A stretch of DNA of 64,000 bases from Areca catechu (Eukaryota; Streptophyta; Magnoliopsida; Arecales; Arecaceae). Both the position numbers and the translations under genes were made by a program. Below, in pieces: positions 1-10,459 of this stretch (within the stretch, counting starts at the first letter, position 1; each line of letters starts with the position of its first letter). The DNA lies in NCBI GenBank assembly GCA_021397845.1, contig CM038048.1, forward strand, positions 29,200,727 to 29,264,726. The letters run 5' to 3'. The notes below the pieces were generated by a model. It was not told the DNA's origin and did not search any database. It saw only the letters and a program-made list of their open reading frames with translations.

Positions 1-988
1 GCTCTATGTTATGATGCTTTCAACTTGATGAAGCCTCTTTGATTGCTCAAGAATGGTTAATCTTTAATGCTCTTGAAGACTCTTGAATGCTTGGAGGCTT
101 GCTTTTACTTGAGAGTAGGTGAACTTCAAAGAATAGGAGTGAATGCTGTCTTTTCTTCTCTCTTGGATATTTCTTTTTCAACAACTTCAATAATTATCAT
201 TTTGATTTGATTTGGAGCATATAAATACCTTTCCAAGGCCTTAAATCTAGTTTTTAGCCATTAGACATGAAAAACTAGCCATTGGGGGTGAAAAGAGACA
301 AGTTCTATATTTGAAAAACTAGTCGTTACTGTTCCTAGAACTTCATGTGTCGACACTTCAGGCTGTGAGTCGACATTTCAGGTTGACACTTGAACTTCTT
401 GAGTCGACACCCAGTTTAAATATCTTCAATCTGGCTTTCTGGAAATCTCAAATGTATCGACACTTCTTCAGGTGAGTCGATACTTTGAGTTGACACTTCG
501 TATCCATGTGTTGACACTTCTGCAGTTCTTCATCTTCAGCAAGTTTTGTGATTTAAAAATCTCAGGCGATGAGCTGATCTATGTGTCGACACTTTAAGTC
601 GACACTTCAAGTCCATGTATTGACACTTCAGCCGTGCCATCTGAAACTTTCTTTGCGTACTAGCTTGAGACAACACTTCACTATCACGTATCGATACTTG
701 GTGTCATGTGTCGACACTTTAAGTCGACACCTCACTGAGATCTTCATAAAAATATTTGAACTTGTGCTGAATCAAATTTATATTTCACTCAAGTATCCAT
801 TCAAGCAAACTTTGACTGTTTAACTATTTTTTGAGTAGATCTTTCATCTAAACTTGGATTCTTCATTCAAACAATCTTTTTTAAATTTATGAGCACCTTT
901 TTCTATAAGCACACTTCAAGGAAATCATTAGTACTCAATTTATACTTAACCGTTTTGCTTATCATCAAAATCAATAACGGAGTCAACA
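1..988 (-). mobile_element. Copia-type LTR, minus orientation, partial
   Basis: Read on the minus strand, an LTR starts at 988 with TGTTGACTCC and runs leftwards off the window, so its 3' end is not seen. The start resembles the Copia LTR at 61500 (TGTTGACCCC, then a shared GATGATAA stretch). The interior holds seven exact GTCGAC hexamers in AAGTGTCGACAC-like units at 340-730. It could be the 5' LTR of a minus-strand element or a solo LTR; the window edge prevents a decision. It lies head to head with the related LTR at 989-2362. Confidence 0.75.
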
Positions 989-2362
989 CTTTCCAAATAA
1001 AAATCTCAAGTTTGAATGGACTTAAGAACATAAGAATAACTTGAAATGGATCGAATGTTAAGATTGAAAAAGATTCAACATTGTTTCGAAAAGTTTCAGT
1101 GAAGGTCGACTCATGGGAATGAAGTGTCGACTCATAGAAATCAGAATCTGATATGCAAAAAGGAGTTTCAGCAGCATGCTTCAAGTGTCGACTCATGAAG
1201 ACCAGGTGTTGACTCATGTGTTGACTCAAGTGTCGACTCAATGCCTGAGACAAAAAGTTTACAGAACTTGCTGAGTTTTAAGAAATTTCTTCAAGTGTCG
1301 ACACATGAAGATCAAGTGTCGACTCACATATTGACTCACCAGAAGAAGTGTTGACTCACTTGAGATTTCCAGAAAGCTTCAAGAAACAATTTTTGAACTA
1401 AGTGTCGACTCATGACTCGAAGTGTCGACACTTGGAGTTCAGACTGCATAGTAACGGCTAGATTTTTGAAGTGTAGAATTGACCCTTTCACCCTCCTATA
1501 GCTAGTTTCAACCCTCCAATGGTCATATTCAGCCATTTGAGGCTCTAAGAGGTATTTAAAGGGTTCTTAAATGAAGAGGAAGAAAGTGAACAAGTTTACA
1601 TTGAATATTCTTCAAGTCATCATCTACTTTCAAGTGAAGAAAAGCCTTTAAGCTTCCAAAGCATTAAAGTGCATTCAAGTTCAATCATTCAAGCTACATT
1701 TAAAGCTTCAACAAATTGAAGACAAGCATCTACAACAAGTTTTCAAGAGCTTCAAAGAGATACTTGCTTTATATTGAAAGCATTTTGTATTCTTTACTAT
1801 ATCCTTGAATTCTTTCTTGTGCTTCTAGTTTCAAGGGATTTGAAACTAGAAGTGGAGGTTTGTTGGTAAGCTTTTGTGTTAAAACCAATGGAGATTTTTG
1901 GTTAGCCTATTTTACAAAACCAAGGAGGTTGTTGGTAAGACTAGGTCATAAAACTAACAAGGTTTTTGGTTAGCTCGCAAAACCAAAGGGGTTTTGAGTT
2001 GTATTCCTGGTGAAAACAAATTGGGTTATGATTAGTGAGCCCAGAAAACTAATCGGTTGTAATCAAGAAAGATTATAGTAAAAATCTCAAGTGGATCTTG
2101 GAGAGTAGAAGTAGGTGCTTTGGTGTGCACCGAACCACTATAAAGTCCTGTGTGTTTGTGTTGTTTGCTCTTTCTTCTTTACCTCTATTTAGTTTGATCT
2201 TGTCCTTTTAAATTCCGCTGCATATACTTGAGTTACTCACAAGCATTAACACTACACTAACACTTGAATTATTTTGAATTGATTCTTACCTGCTTTCTAG
2301 AATTTAATTTAATTTTTGGAAACCTAATTCACCCCCCCTCTTGGATTGCTTACTAGGCAACA
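989..2362 (+). mobile_element. Copia-type LTR, plus orientation, 5' end interrupted
   Basis: The 3' end, CAATTCACCCCCCCTCTTGG to GGCAACA at 2362, matches the end of the complete LTR at 61500-62856. The middle contains eight exact GTCGAC hexamers in AAGTGTCGACTCA-type units (1100-1430), then a U5-like section of short CTTCAAG-rich segments. The start lacks the TGTTGAC end and abuts the inverted LTR ending at 988, suggesting the minus-strand copy inserted into this one. No primer-binding site follows 2362, so it is a 3' LTR or solo LTR. Confidence 0.75.
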
Positions 2363-3792
2363 CATTGGCATAAAAATACCTGCTGAAAGGCCATTACACA
2401 TGGGCACCTCAGGTCTTGAAAGTCCATGTTTTGGACTTGTTCCAATCCCCCTATGAGCAGGGAGCTCTCAAAAGCTTCCCAGATCTCCTTCTAGTCTTGG
2501 GGAAGCATGTTTTCATGATAGCGAACCGATGGCTCGGAATTGTGTATGGCCTATTTGGTACCTTGGGCAAGGGCACTATGAAGAAATAAGCAAGAGATCA
2601 GAATGGTTGGAGGTAAGGCTAGCCGAGGTGGGACAACGATGGACTCAGGAGTGACCTCAATTGCCATAGGAGCGGGCTTAGATGAAACAGCCTTAGTTGA
2701 CCTGGCCTTAGAGATTTTGACCCTCTTCGGAGCATATAAAGAGGCCTTCCCTTTTCTTTTTCTCTACTAAGACAAATCCTCCCTTAATGCTTCCAACTGT
2801 TTGGGAGTCATATCTACACAATAAAAATATTGGTTAGAGATACTAAGTAGCAGTTGGAAGGAAAGGGCTGAAACCCGAAACTCACCTTTGGGAAGCCAAT
2901 TAAGCCCTACCTTACAAAGAGACTCCTCCAATAAAAGGAGTTGCAATCGAGAAACTTTGAAGGCTTCAAGGATTGTAAAGAGACTCTTCTCCTCGTCACT
3001 CAGTCTAGAGGGACCTAAAATGGATAAGTCTAGCTAACCCCAGTTCTGCAAACCCTAATCATCTATTGAGAGGTAGGAAACAAATAAGAAGTGCTCCTTC
3101 CACCCTTTAATGGTAGTAGGAGTGCCCTTGATTAGTGGTTCTACTCTCCTTTGTGCAGTAAGATACAACCATGAGTTGGCATATGGATGTATTTGGGTGG
3201 CCCAGTTTTTTAGACCCTAATCACCTATTGAGAGGTAGGAAACAACTACAAAGTGCTCCTTCCACCTTTTAATGGCAGTAGGAGCGCCCTTGATTAGTAG
3301 TTCTACTCTCTTTTATGTAGTAAGATACGACCATGACTTGGCATATGGATGTATTTGGATGGCAAAGAATACTTGGAATAAAGAAAGGGTAGGTTGAATT
3401 CTAATCATGAAGCAAATAACCTAAAACCTTATGATGTGTTGAATGGAGTTAGGGGTCAAGACACAGTAAAATTTCAAAGAAATAGGGGACTACGAGAATA
3501 AAAAAGGGAAGGAAAAACCTAAGCCCAACCTCAAGTGCCTCCTTGTACACTATCAAATGACCAAGAGGCGAATCATTAGCTCAAGCACCTAAACTTGGTA
3601 GCTCTAATCCAAACCCTCTAGCACATAATATGCCAACCAGATAAGGGATAGATCCTCCTCATCCATCGAAGATGGATATGCCTTTGGACTAGTGGTGGCC
3701 AGTGTAGGATGCCCTTTTTATGGGGCATCGAGGTTTTCTGACCCCTCCTTCCTAGGTGACTTCCCCTTTCTATGATTCTTAAGGGTCGACAT
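2363..3792 (-). pseudogene. Decayed antisense ORF, PF04195-like
   Basis: Minus-strand translation from an ATG at 3792 begins MSTLKNHRKGKSPRKEGSE and later gives EALEVGLRF, FFEILLCL and NSIQHII, interrupted by stops and small shifts. This follows the conserved core seen at 10460 (VYEDHLKAGLRF...QLTPNSI) and 43554, the hallmark of PF04195 (putative gypsy-type transposon protein). Farther downstream a charged segment, KRVKISKARSTKAVSS, resembles the linker of these ORFs. The function of the family is unknown. At least six in-frame stops plus the 162-bp duplication at 3041-3365 make it dead. Confidence 0.55.
3041..3365. repeat. Direct tandem duplication, 162-bp unit
   Basis: Two adjacent copies, 3041-3202 and 3203-3365, share long identical blocks such as TATTGAGAGGTAGGAAACAA and TTGGCATATGGATGTATTTG at a constant offset of 162 bp. 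They differ at perhaps 15-20 positions. The duplication lies inside the decayed antisense ORF. Confidence 0.85.
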
Positions 3793-4438
3793 TTACCTCA
3801 TGCCCTAAAAAGAAAGGAAAACTACTACAAGAAAAAGAAACCCAACCTGATATTTGGAAGAAGTAGAGGATTAAAGGTACCAAACTCTTCAAAGGATACG
3901 ATGAGAGATAGGAAGGAGGCTGGCATCCAAAATTGAATACAAGTACTGGAAGCTCTAGGAGAAGTTCCAAGTGCAAAACATGGAAGAAACAATAGAGAGG
4001 TGGAGTCATCCTTTCAAATAAGGTGACAGCCCCAGTTATCTTCAAAGTACTCAACTAGCACTATATGGCAAATTCTCACTATATTAGACTATCATAAGTC
4101 ACCTGGAAGTAAATATGTCATGCCTTACAAAGCACCATAGAATAATATAAGGTGAGGAATATCATTACCCTGCCTGTTCGAATCTGTATCATAGATGGTA
4201 CGCTCTGACTTAAGGGTTCCCATGCCCTTGATTCTCTTCTTTTAAGATACTTCTATGATTTGGCTAAATCAAGGATCAAAATATAGAAAGATATCTATTG
4301 GTGAAAAACACGGTCAAACCAGGTATATAGGACCCATGGTGGTACAAGTACTCTATTAGTCAGACAACATGTAACTTGATAGAGGACACTAGCCAAGATA
4401 GAAATGGATGGACATGATGCTCTCTAATCAGTCAGTCA
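3793..4438. other. Non-coding stretch upstream of the antisense-ORF relic
   Basis: By analogy with elements A and B this is the leader/promoter side of the antisense ORF, between its ATG (3792, minus) and the LTR. I see no convincing ORF or repeat here; short open frames have no recognisable motif. Confidence 0.4.
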
Positions 4439-4940
4439 CCAGCGAGCCCAGCCAACCATCCCTAAGATGCTCGATTGGAAGCTCTTGAGTGAACAATAGT
4501 AGAGACAACTCCCATGCCCTAAGGCATTAGCAAGCTTTCTCGATCACCTTTAAGGCACTCGATTAGAAGCCCTCAAGTGGATGACAGCATAGGGCAACTC
4601 CTGTGCCCCAAGATATCGGTGAGCCCTATCGACCATCCTTAAGGTGCTCAGCTAGAAGCTTTTTAGTGGATGATGGCAGAGGCCAACTCCTATGCCCTAA
4701 AGCATCAGTGAGCCCTACCATCTACCTCGAAGGTACTTAATTAGAAGCCCTTGAGTAGACAACAACATATGCCAACTCCCATGCCCTAAGGTATTAGCGA
4801 GTCCTATCGACCATCTCTAAGGTGCTCGGTTAGAAGCACTCGAGCGAACAACAATAGAGGCCAACTCTTATACCTCCAAGGTGTTAGTGAGTCCTTTCGA
4901 CCATCCCTTAGGGCTTGGCTAGAAGCTCTCAGGTATGCAC
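4439..4940. repeat. 89-bp tandem array, about 5.6 copies
   Basis: The anchor CAACTCCCATGCCCTAAGG and variants occurs at 4506, 4595, 4684, 4773 and 4862, exactly 89 bp apart. Other unit landmarks are GAGCCCTATCGACCATC and GGTGCTCGATTAGAAGC. Copies are diverged by substitution but keep the period, so the array is old and little affected by indels. It belongs to the Tat relic. Confidence 0.92.
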
Positions 4941-5521
4941 TGATCGAAAGGCTCTTGATAATGAGCCTCAGATGGCTGAGTCGCACCAAAAACACTGGCT
5001 GATACAACCTTGGCAACACGCCCATTCTAAGGCCCCTTAATGCAGCAATCTAACACTCATCACCATCACTTATCACCACTTGGTAGGGCTCTTCATCATA
5101 TCCTCAAATCACTAAATCATTATAAAATCTGCACAAGAGTGATGAGCAAGCCTGAACATCCCTTAACTTGGGCCACCATTTAATGAAGCATGGTTTACTT
5201 TGGACTACTGGCAAGGATACATTTAAAGAGGCATGATGCCCCTTGCCAATAAAAAGATCCATGGCAACATGTGGAAAGACCTATCGCCTTTAACTGAATC
5301 TTGTAGGATCTCAGTCTAGCATGGAATGCCCCTAGCCATTTGTCTAATAAAAGGGCTCCACGCAAATTTCTTAAGGTATATAAGCCTTCTTGTTTACACT
5401 CCCTCACTATTAGTACCAATATTGACTTAAGCATCGGAGCGCCATCACCGGGGCCACCACTAATGGGGCTTTTTTGTAGGTACCATCTTCCAAAGTTTGG
5501 CCTGTGTCAAAAACTCCAACA
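4941..5521 (+). mobile_element. Tat-type LTR relic, plus orientation
   Basis: GGTATATAAGCC at about 5373 is a TATA box. About 50 bp downstream, TTGACTTAAGCATCGGAGCG matches, in opposite orientation, the motif in the LTRs of element A (CGATGCCTAAGTCAAGAGCG) and element B. A U5-like segment ends near CTCCAACA at 5521, where Copia coding begins. The left boundary is not resolved. Confidence 0.5.
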
Positions 5522-7306
5522 CCAACTCTTGCTCTCCCTCCGATGTTTGACTAATTTTGGTACTAACATAAACAAAATTATAGAACTAGCTTTGATTAGA
5601 TCAAACCCAGAGCCTATTATTGAGAAACCATTAAGGAGATCTATTAGAGTACCGTATTAACTGAATAGATACTATGGTTTCTTAGTCTAGGATGGTGATC
5701 CTATTGAACTTGATAAAAATGGTAAGGATCTGATCACCTGTATGGATGCCATGCAAAGGTCCAACTCTGATAAGTGGCTTGGAGCCATGAAATTTGAAAT
5801 GGAGTTTATGGAGATTAGTAGTGTATGGATACTTGTTGATCTACCTAAAGGAATAAAACCTTTTGGGTTCAAATGGATTTTCAAAAGAAAAAGGGGCATG
5901 ATAGGCAAGTGGAGGCCTATAAAGCCCATTTGGTTGCCAAGGGTTATTATCAATATCATGGTATTGACTATGATAAGATATTTTTTTCTATGATAATGCT
6001 CAAGTCCATTTAGATTATGCTTACTTTAATGGCATACTTTGACAATGAAATCTGGTAAATGGATATTTAGACAGCTTTCCTAAATGGAGAGCTAAATGAA
6101 GAAGTGTATATGATGCAACCTGAAGGGATCACATCCATAGATGAATTAAAGGTATGCAAGCTTCAGAGATCCATTTATAGATTAAAGAAAGCATCTTGGA
6201 GTTGGAATATGCATTTTGATAAATGTATTAGAACATATGGCTTCATTTAGAATGGAGAAAAACCCTACATCTATAAGTGGGCTAATAGTTCTGTGATTGT
6301 ATTTCTTGTACTGTATGTGGATGACATTCTCTAAATTGAAAATGACATCCCTATATTATAGGAAATAAAAGTTTGGAAATCATCTTAGTTCTTTATGAAG
6401 GAATTGGAAGAAGCTTCCTATATCCTAGGGATGAAGATCTATATCGATAGATCTAGGATGATATTGGAATTGTCTCATTCCACGTACATTGATACTATCT
6501 TAAAATGATCAGCATGGAGAATTTCAAAAAAAGCTATCTTTTGATAGGTCATTGAGTTTCTCTCCTTAAAAAGGATTGTATGACAACTCCTGAAGAGAGA
6601 GCATATGAGTAGAATTCTATATACCTCAGTAGTAGGATCTATCATGTATTCCATGATATGTATGAGACCATATGTGGCCTATTTGCTAGGCGTAGTGGTA
6701 GATACCAGTCTGATCAAAGTAAGGCACATTGGAAGGTAATGAAGACATCCTTAAGTATTTAAGAAATACTAGAAAACAATGGCTCATTTATGAAGAACTT
6801 GACTTAAAACTTGTGGGATATATTAATTCTAGTTTTTAGTAAGATAGAAATGATAGCAAGAGTATGTCGGATTTTATTTTATCCTAAATGGCAGAGCAAT
6901 CTACTGAAAAAGTTTTAAGTAGCACACCATGGTTGATTCAGTTTATAAGGTGGAGTATATTAGTCATCCAATGCTACAAAGAAAGCTGTCTGGTTATAGA
7001 AGTTCATTGGTAAGTATGGAGTGGCACCCTCCATTCATGGCCCAATTCTTCTTTATTATGATAGCACTGGGGCCATAGATCAAGCAAAGAAATCGAACTC
7101 CCATCAACATACCAAGTATTTTCTGCATTGCTATTACCTTGTATGAGAAATCATGGAATGAGGTGATGTTAAGTTTCAAAAGATTGATGGAAAAAAGAAC
7201 TTAACTGACCCATTTACAAAAGCTCTCAGAATCAAAAAGTTAAATGATCACAAATGAAAGATGGGTATTACATGCTATTTTGATTGGCTTTTGTCCAAGT
7301 GAGAGT
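5522..7306 (+). pseudogene. Copia polyprotein relic: reverse transcriptase and RNase H
   Basis: Plus-strand translation in shifting frames gives a typical Ty1/Copia C-terminal half: RRSIRVPY and RYYGFLV ahead of RT, SNSDKWLGAMKFEMEFM, PKGIKPFGFKWIFKRKRG, an intact YVDD box at 6314-6325, then an RNase H region ending LTDPFTKAL near 7220. Many stops and frameshifts interrupt it; gag, protease and integrase are absent on this side. The polypurine-like AAGTGAGAGT at 7297-7306 abuts the 3' LTR. The Tat relic on its left may have replaced the 5' half. Non-functional. Confidence 0.8.
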
Positions 7307-9125
7307 TGTTAAAAAATATGTCCTAATACCAATTATCTAACCTGTAGACAGTTATGTACTTTATAAATGCATATAAATTATTATTAATAAAAGTTATTTA
7401 GCAATTCATCATATTATATCTTTCTATAATGAATTATTTTATGATGGAATCTTTAGAATTATATTTAATATGATAAAAGAGGATTTATTGTGTCATTCTT
7501 AAACTTGTTCACGATAAAATGATAAGTTGTTATAGGATGGCAATGTTTATCGAGTGTAGGTCATTATATACCATATGGGTTGGTTGCCCTCTTAATCAAG
7601 GAGTCTGAAGATACTAATATAGCATAGAGATAAAATGTAAGGATACATTTCATTGAACGTGACCCACTGGTAGAGCTCTCTACTAGCAAGAATTGCTTAT
7701 GAAGGATATGGATATAAGGGTCCCTCAGACCTGAGATCACCATGGTGGCTTACAAGTAACTCATTGTACTTTGGTGCTAGACTACCTGGACTTCTAATTT
7801 AGTGATGAAAGTTTATGGGTATAGTTAATATTTGTGAAGTTGGTATGTGAGTCAAGTAGGGATTGACCCCTCCAAAAGGTATGGAGAGAATGTCTCGATT
7901 TATTTCAATTTAGCAAAATCTTGGCCAGGATAATCCTTGTAAAGAGTCAAAATTTAAAAGGTTAAGATACTATGTGGATGTACTATTTAAGGGTTGAGGG
8001 CAGTTAAATTCTGAAATCATTCTGAGCATTAAGGGTCAAAGAAATAAATTATATGGTAACTATATGATAGAGGTTCTTGTATGTTGTTTTATAACAATTT
8101 GACCTATCCAGACATTGGATACCATTACTAGATGGTCACATCAATTAGTATAAGAAATGTTTCTATACTACCAACTTAGTGTTCGTTATGGGATCACACA
8201 CAATGAAAGTTTCTGCCTAATCTTATAGCTGGTCAATGATTGTGAATCATTTTAAGGTTTAATTGCCAATATGATTAATCATTGACCTTGAATTGACACT
8301 TAAGTATTTTTTAAGTATTGACTCATCAGTGTTGCAAATGTAAAATTTTGAAAGGATCTATAGGTAAATTAGGTTTCTAATTTGCTCAATTTGATTGAGC
8401 TATGAGATTTTAATCAAAATCAAATGACATTGGTTTGAGCTCGAGTTAAGTCCAATTGAATTGGATCATACTCGATTCCCCAAGCCCTATTTGAATTTGA
8501 ATTTTGAATTTAAATTTAAATTCATATCAAATTTAAATTTTGAATTCAACTTTGAATTTGAATTTGAACTTGAATTTTGAATTCAAGTTGTTAGTTGTTA
8601 TTGTAACAACTCTCCCCCTATTTTTTCCTAACCCACTCAACCCCCTAACCTCTTAACCTCTAGGTTGCCATCTATTAAAAAGTTAATAGGTGGGCATGTG
8701 GGGGAAGGAAAAAAATTTGATAGAAGAGTGTCTTCATTAAGAGTGGGGGAGTGTGGGATAATATTCCATAAGAAAAATCTGTTCCTCTTAGGTGTGGGTT
8801 TTAGTGTAGGACTTTGGGAAGAAAGGAAAGATTAGAGTGTCTATCTTCCACTTCTTCTATAAATCTTCCTAAGTTCTTCAACTCTTGGAGAATCCTGATG
8901 GTTTGAAGAAAAAAGAAAGATCAGCTATCAAAGTCTCAAAAAGGAACTAGCACTCCTAGGGGACTAGTTAGAGTGAGGCTTCATGTGGATCATCCATAGA
9001 GGCTAGACACCTTGTATGGCTCATAAAGATTTCTCAGTTATGGCGATCCTTGACTCATACAAGATAAAGAGTTTTGAACTCTTAGATATTGTAGATATGA
9101 TCGACAGTATTGCATAGATATGATC
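7307..9125 (+). mobile_element. Copia 3' LTR, left part (split by Tat element A)
   Basis: Begins TGTTAAAAAATATGTCC straight after the polypurine-like tract. It contains an AT-rich palindromic tract (8485-8590) and GTGGGGGAGTGTGGGATAAT near 8740. It is interrupted at 9125 by element A, whose TSD TGATC lies at 9121-9125 and 41294-41298; the LTR resumes at 41299. Total reconstructed length is about 2.0 kb, long for Copia, so part of this interval could be another insertion. Confidence 0.6.
8485..8595. repeat. AT-rich GAATTTG/CAAATTC tract with inverted symmetry
   Basis: Alternating AATTTGAATTT and AAATTCAAATT-type words in both orientations make a foldback-prone, low-complexity tract of about 110 bp inside the Copia LTR. 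Confidence 0.75.
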
Positions 9126-9844
9126 TGTTGGCGTAGAACCCTCCTTGACCAAATGGAGCTGCTGGATAGTCAGTTCGCTCCCCCGCGCTCACCTGCAAAA
9201 CAGGTCCCTAGCCATTTTTTCTCCGGTGGGGGACACTTCGATGCCTAAGTCAAGAGCGGGTTCTAGTAATAGAACGAAGAGTAGTTATGGGAAGAAAAAT
9301 GGCAGCTAGGGAAGGTAGAGTTGTTCTCATTTTCCAGGATTATCCTCCTTACTTGGAGTGTCCCCTCTTACTGATATTTATAGTGGTTAGGCTAGCTTGT
9401 CGTTCAATATTTTTGCCCTATGATTAGGGTGGAGATAAATCAATTCCATCTCGCCCATAACGGTAGGCGATTACCAAAAGATATTGGCTAGGCTGGAGGT
9501 GTTGAAGTTGAAGCTAATGGCTGCATGGCCATTCCAATGTAGTTTCAATTTATTTTTGTCATCATGGAGTCATTCAGAGATCCATATCCTGGCCTCCTCT
9601 TGATGAGGGGCTATTGTCGAGTCACCAAAATGTCTTCGGACTTACCCTCTTCGGGTTGGCTTCTTTCAACAGTGCACTAGGAATCAATTTTCGGAATCGA
9701 GGTCCTCGGACAGAGCCGAAGACTGGGCCTATGCCCATTCTCATGGCTTTCTCTGAGTCTTTGGTCTAGTCATGTGGTTCGAAAAAGATTTAACGGGTGA
9801 TCGAATCGATAATTGTCTGGCGCTTGAACTGCCATATCCCAATA
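9126..9844 (-). mobile_element. Element A 3' LTR
   Basis: 719 bp, TGTTGGCGTAGAACCCTCC to CATATCCCAATA on the plus strand, matching 40573-41293. Element promoter (minus strand): TATAAATA, seen as TATTTATA at 9375-9382. A purine-rich tract on the minus strand (AGAGTGGGGGGCAAC, plus 9845-9859) abuts it and would be the polypurine tract. The terminal CAACA has become CAATA. Confidence 0.9.
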
Positions 9845-10459
9845 GTTGCCCCCCACTCTCAGTTTTCGAAGCAAAGATCTATCTCGAAGAGTGAGAGTAC
9901 TACTAGGTTATCATTTCTTTCCAGGAAGAGTGCAGCCAATGATGGAGAGACATCCCATTTGGTCACTTGCCATAAATGCCATCTGATTCAGAGATCAAGT
10001 TAAGAACAGCTGTCGCTTCCTTACGGGAACGTATGAAATGAAAGGGTCATTCGATGAGTCATTTCCCCATTTCTTCTGCTGTGATGGTTTGGCCGATATT
10101 TTCATTGGGATTTGGGCAGAGGACGTGGCCCCCTCCCATCCCTTGGAGAAGGCGAAGGCTCCATCTATGCCATCGGGTGAGGCCATGCGGATCATGACTT
10201 TTGGTTAGCATCGTTAAGAACTTCGTGTCCGTCTTCGGTATTTTATGCACATGGAGGACTCAGAGGGGGGGTCTCTTCCTTTGAGGGGGGCACCCTAGAT
10301 GCTCCTCATCCTTTTTTAAAGGAAAGGAAAGGCTGGTCGAGGAAGCTTCCCTGTCTTCACTTGTCTCCTTCCTTTTGCTCAGCCCTTTCTTGCTTCTGGT
10401 CTCCAGCCCTCTCTCGCAGGTAAGGTTCTTTTATTTTTCCCTTGTATTTCTTTCCTACC
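9845..10459. other. Element A polypurine tract and leader of the antisense ORF
   Basis: After the polypurine tract there is no ORF of note. A TATA-like TTTTTTAAAGGAAAGG near 10313 lies about 145 bp before the ATG at 10460 and sits where element B has TATAAAA (43399). CTCTCGCAGGTAAGG at 10411-10425 is a strong splice-donor-like motif in the leader. Confidence 0.5.

Larger units (their letters stand above)
2363..5521 (+). mobile_element. Relic 3' end of a plus-strand Tat-type Ty3/Gypsy element
   Basis: Three parts define this relic: a decayed minus-strand PF04195-type ORF (2363-3792), an 89-bp tandem array (4439-4940), and an LTR-like segment with a TATA box and R-region motif (about 4965-5521). 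An antisense ORF next to the 3' LTR is the arrangement of elements A and B here, mirrored, so this element lies on the plus strand. No gag or pol is visible; they would lie left and have been lost or displaced. Bounds are approximate because no terminal repeat pair is visible. Confidence 0.5.

Noticed and set aside
340..1440. Evenly spaced GTCGAC units as a CRISPR-like array
   Set aside because: Units are short, degenerate, variably spaced and occur in plant LTRs on both strands; no repeat-spacer structure.
10442..10459. Upstream ATG (10442) as start of the element A antisense ORF
   Set aside because: The ATG at 10460 has ACCATGG context and aligns with MASGSR of element B; the upstream codons look like leader.
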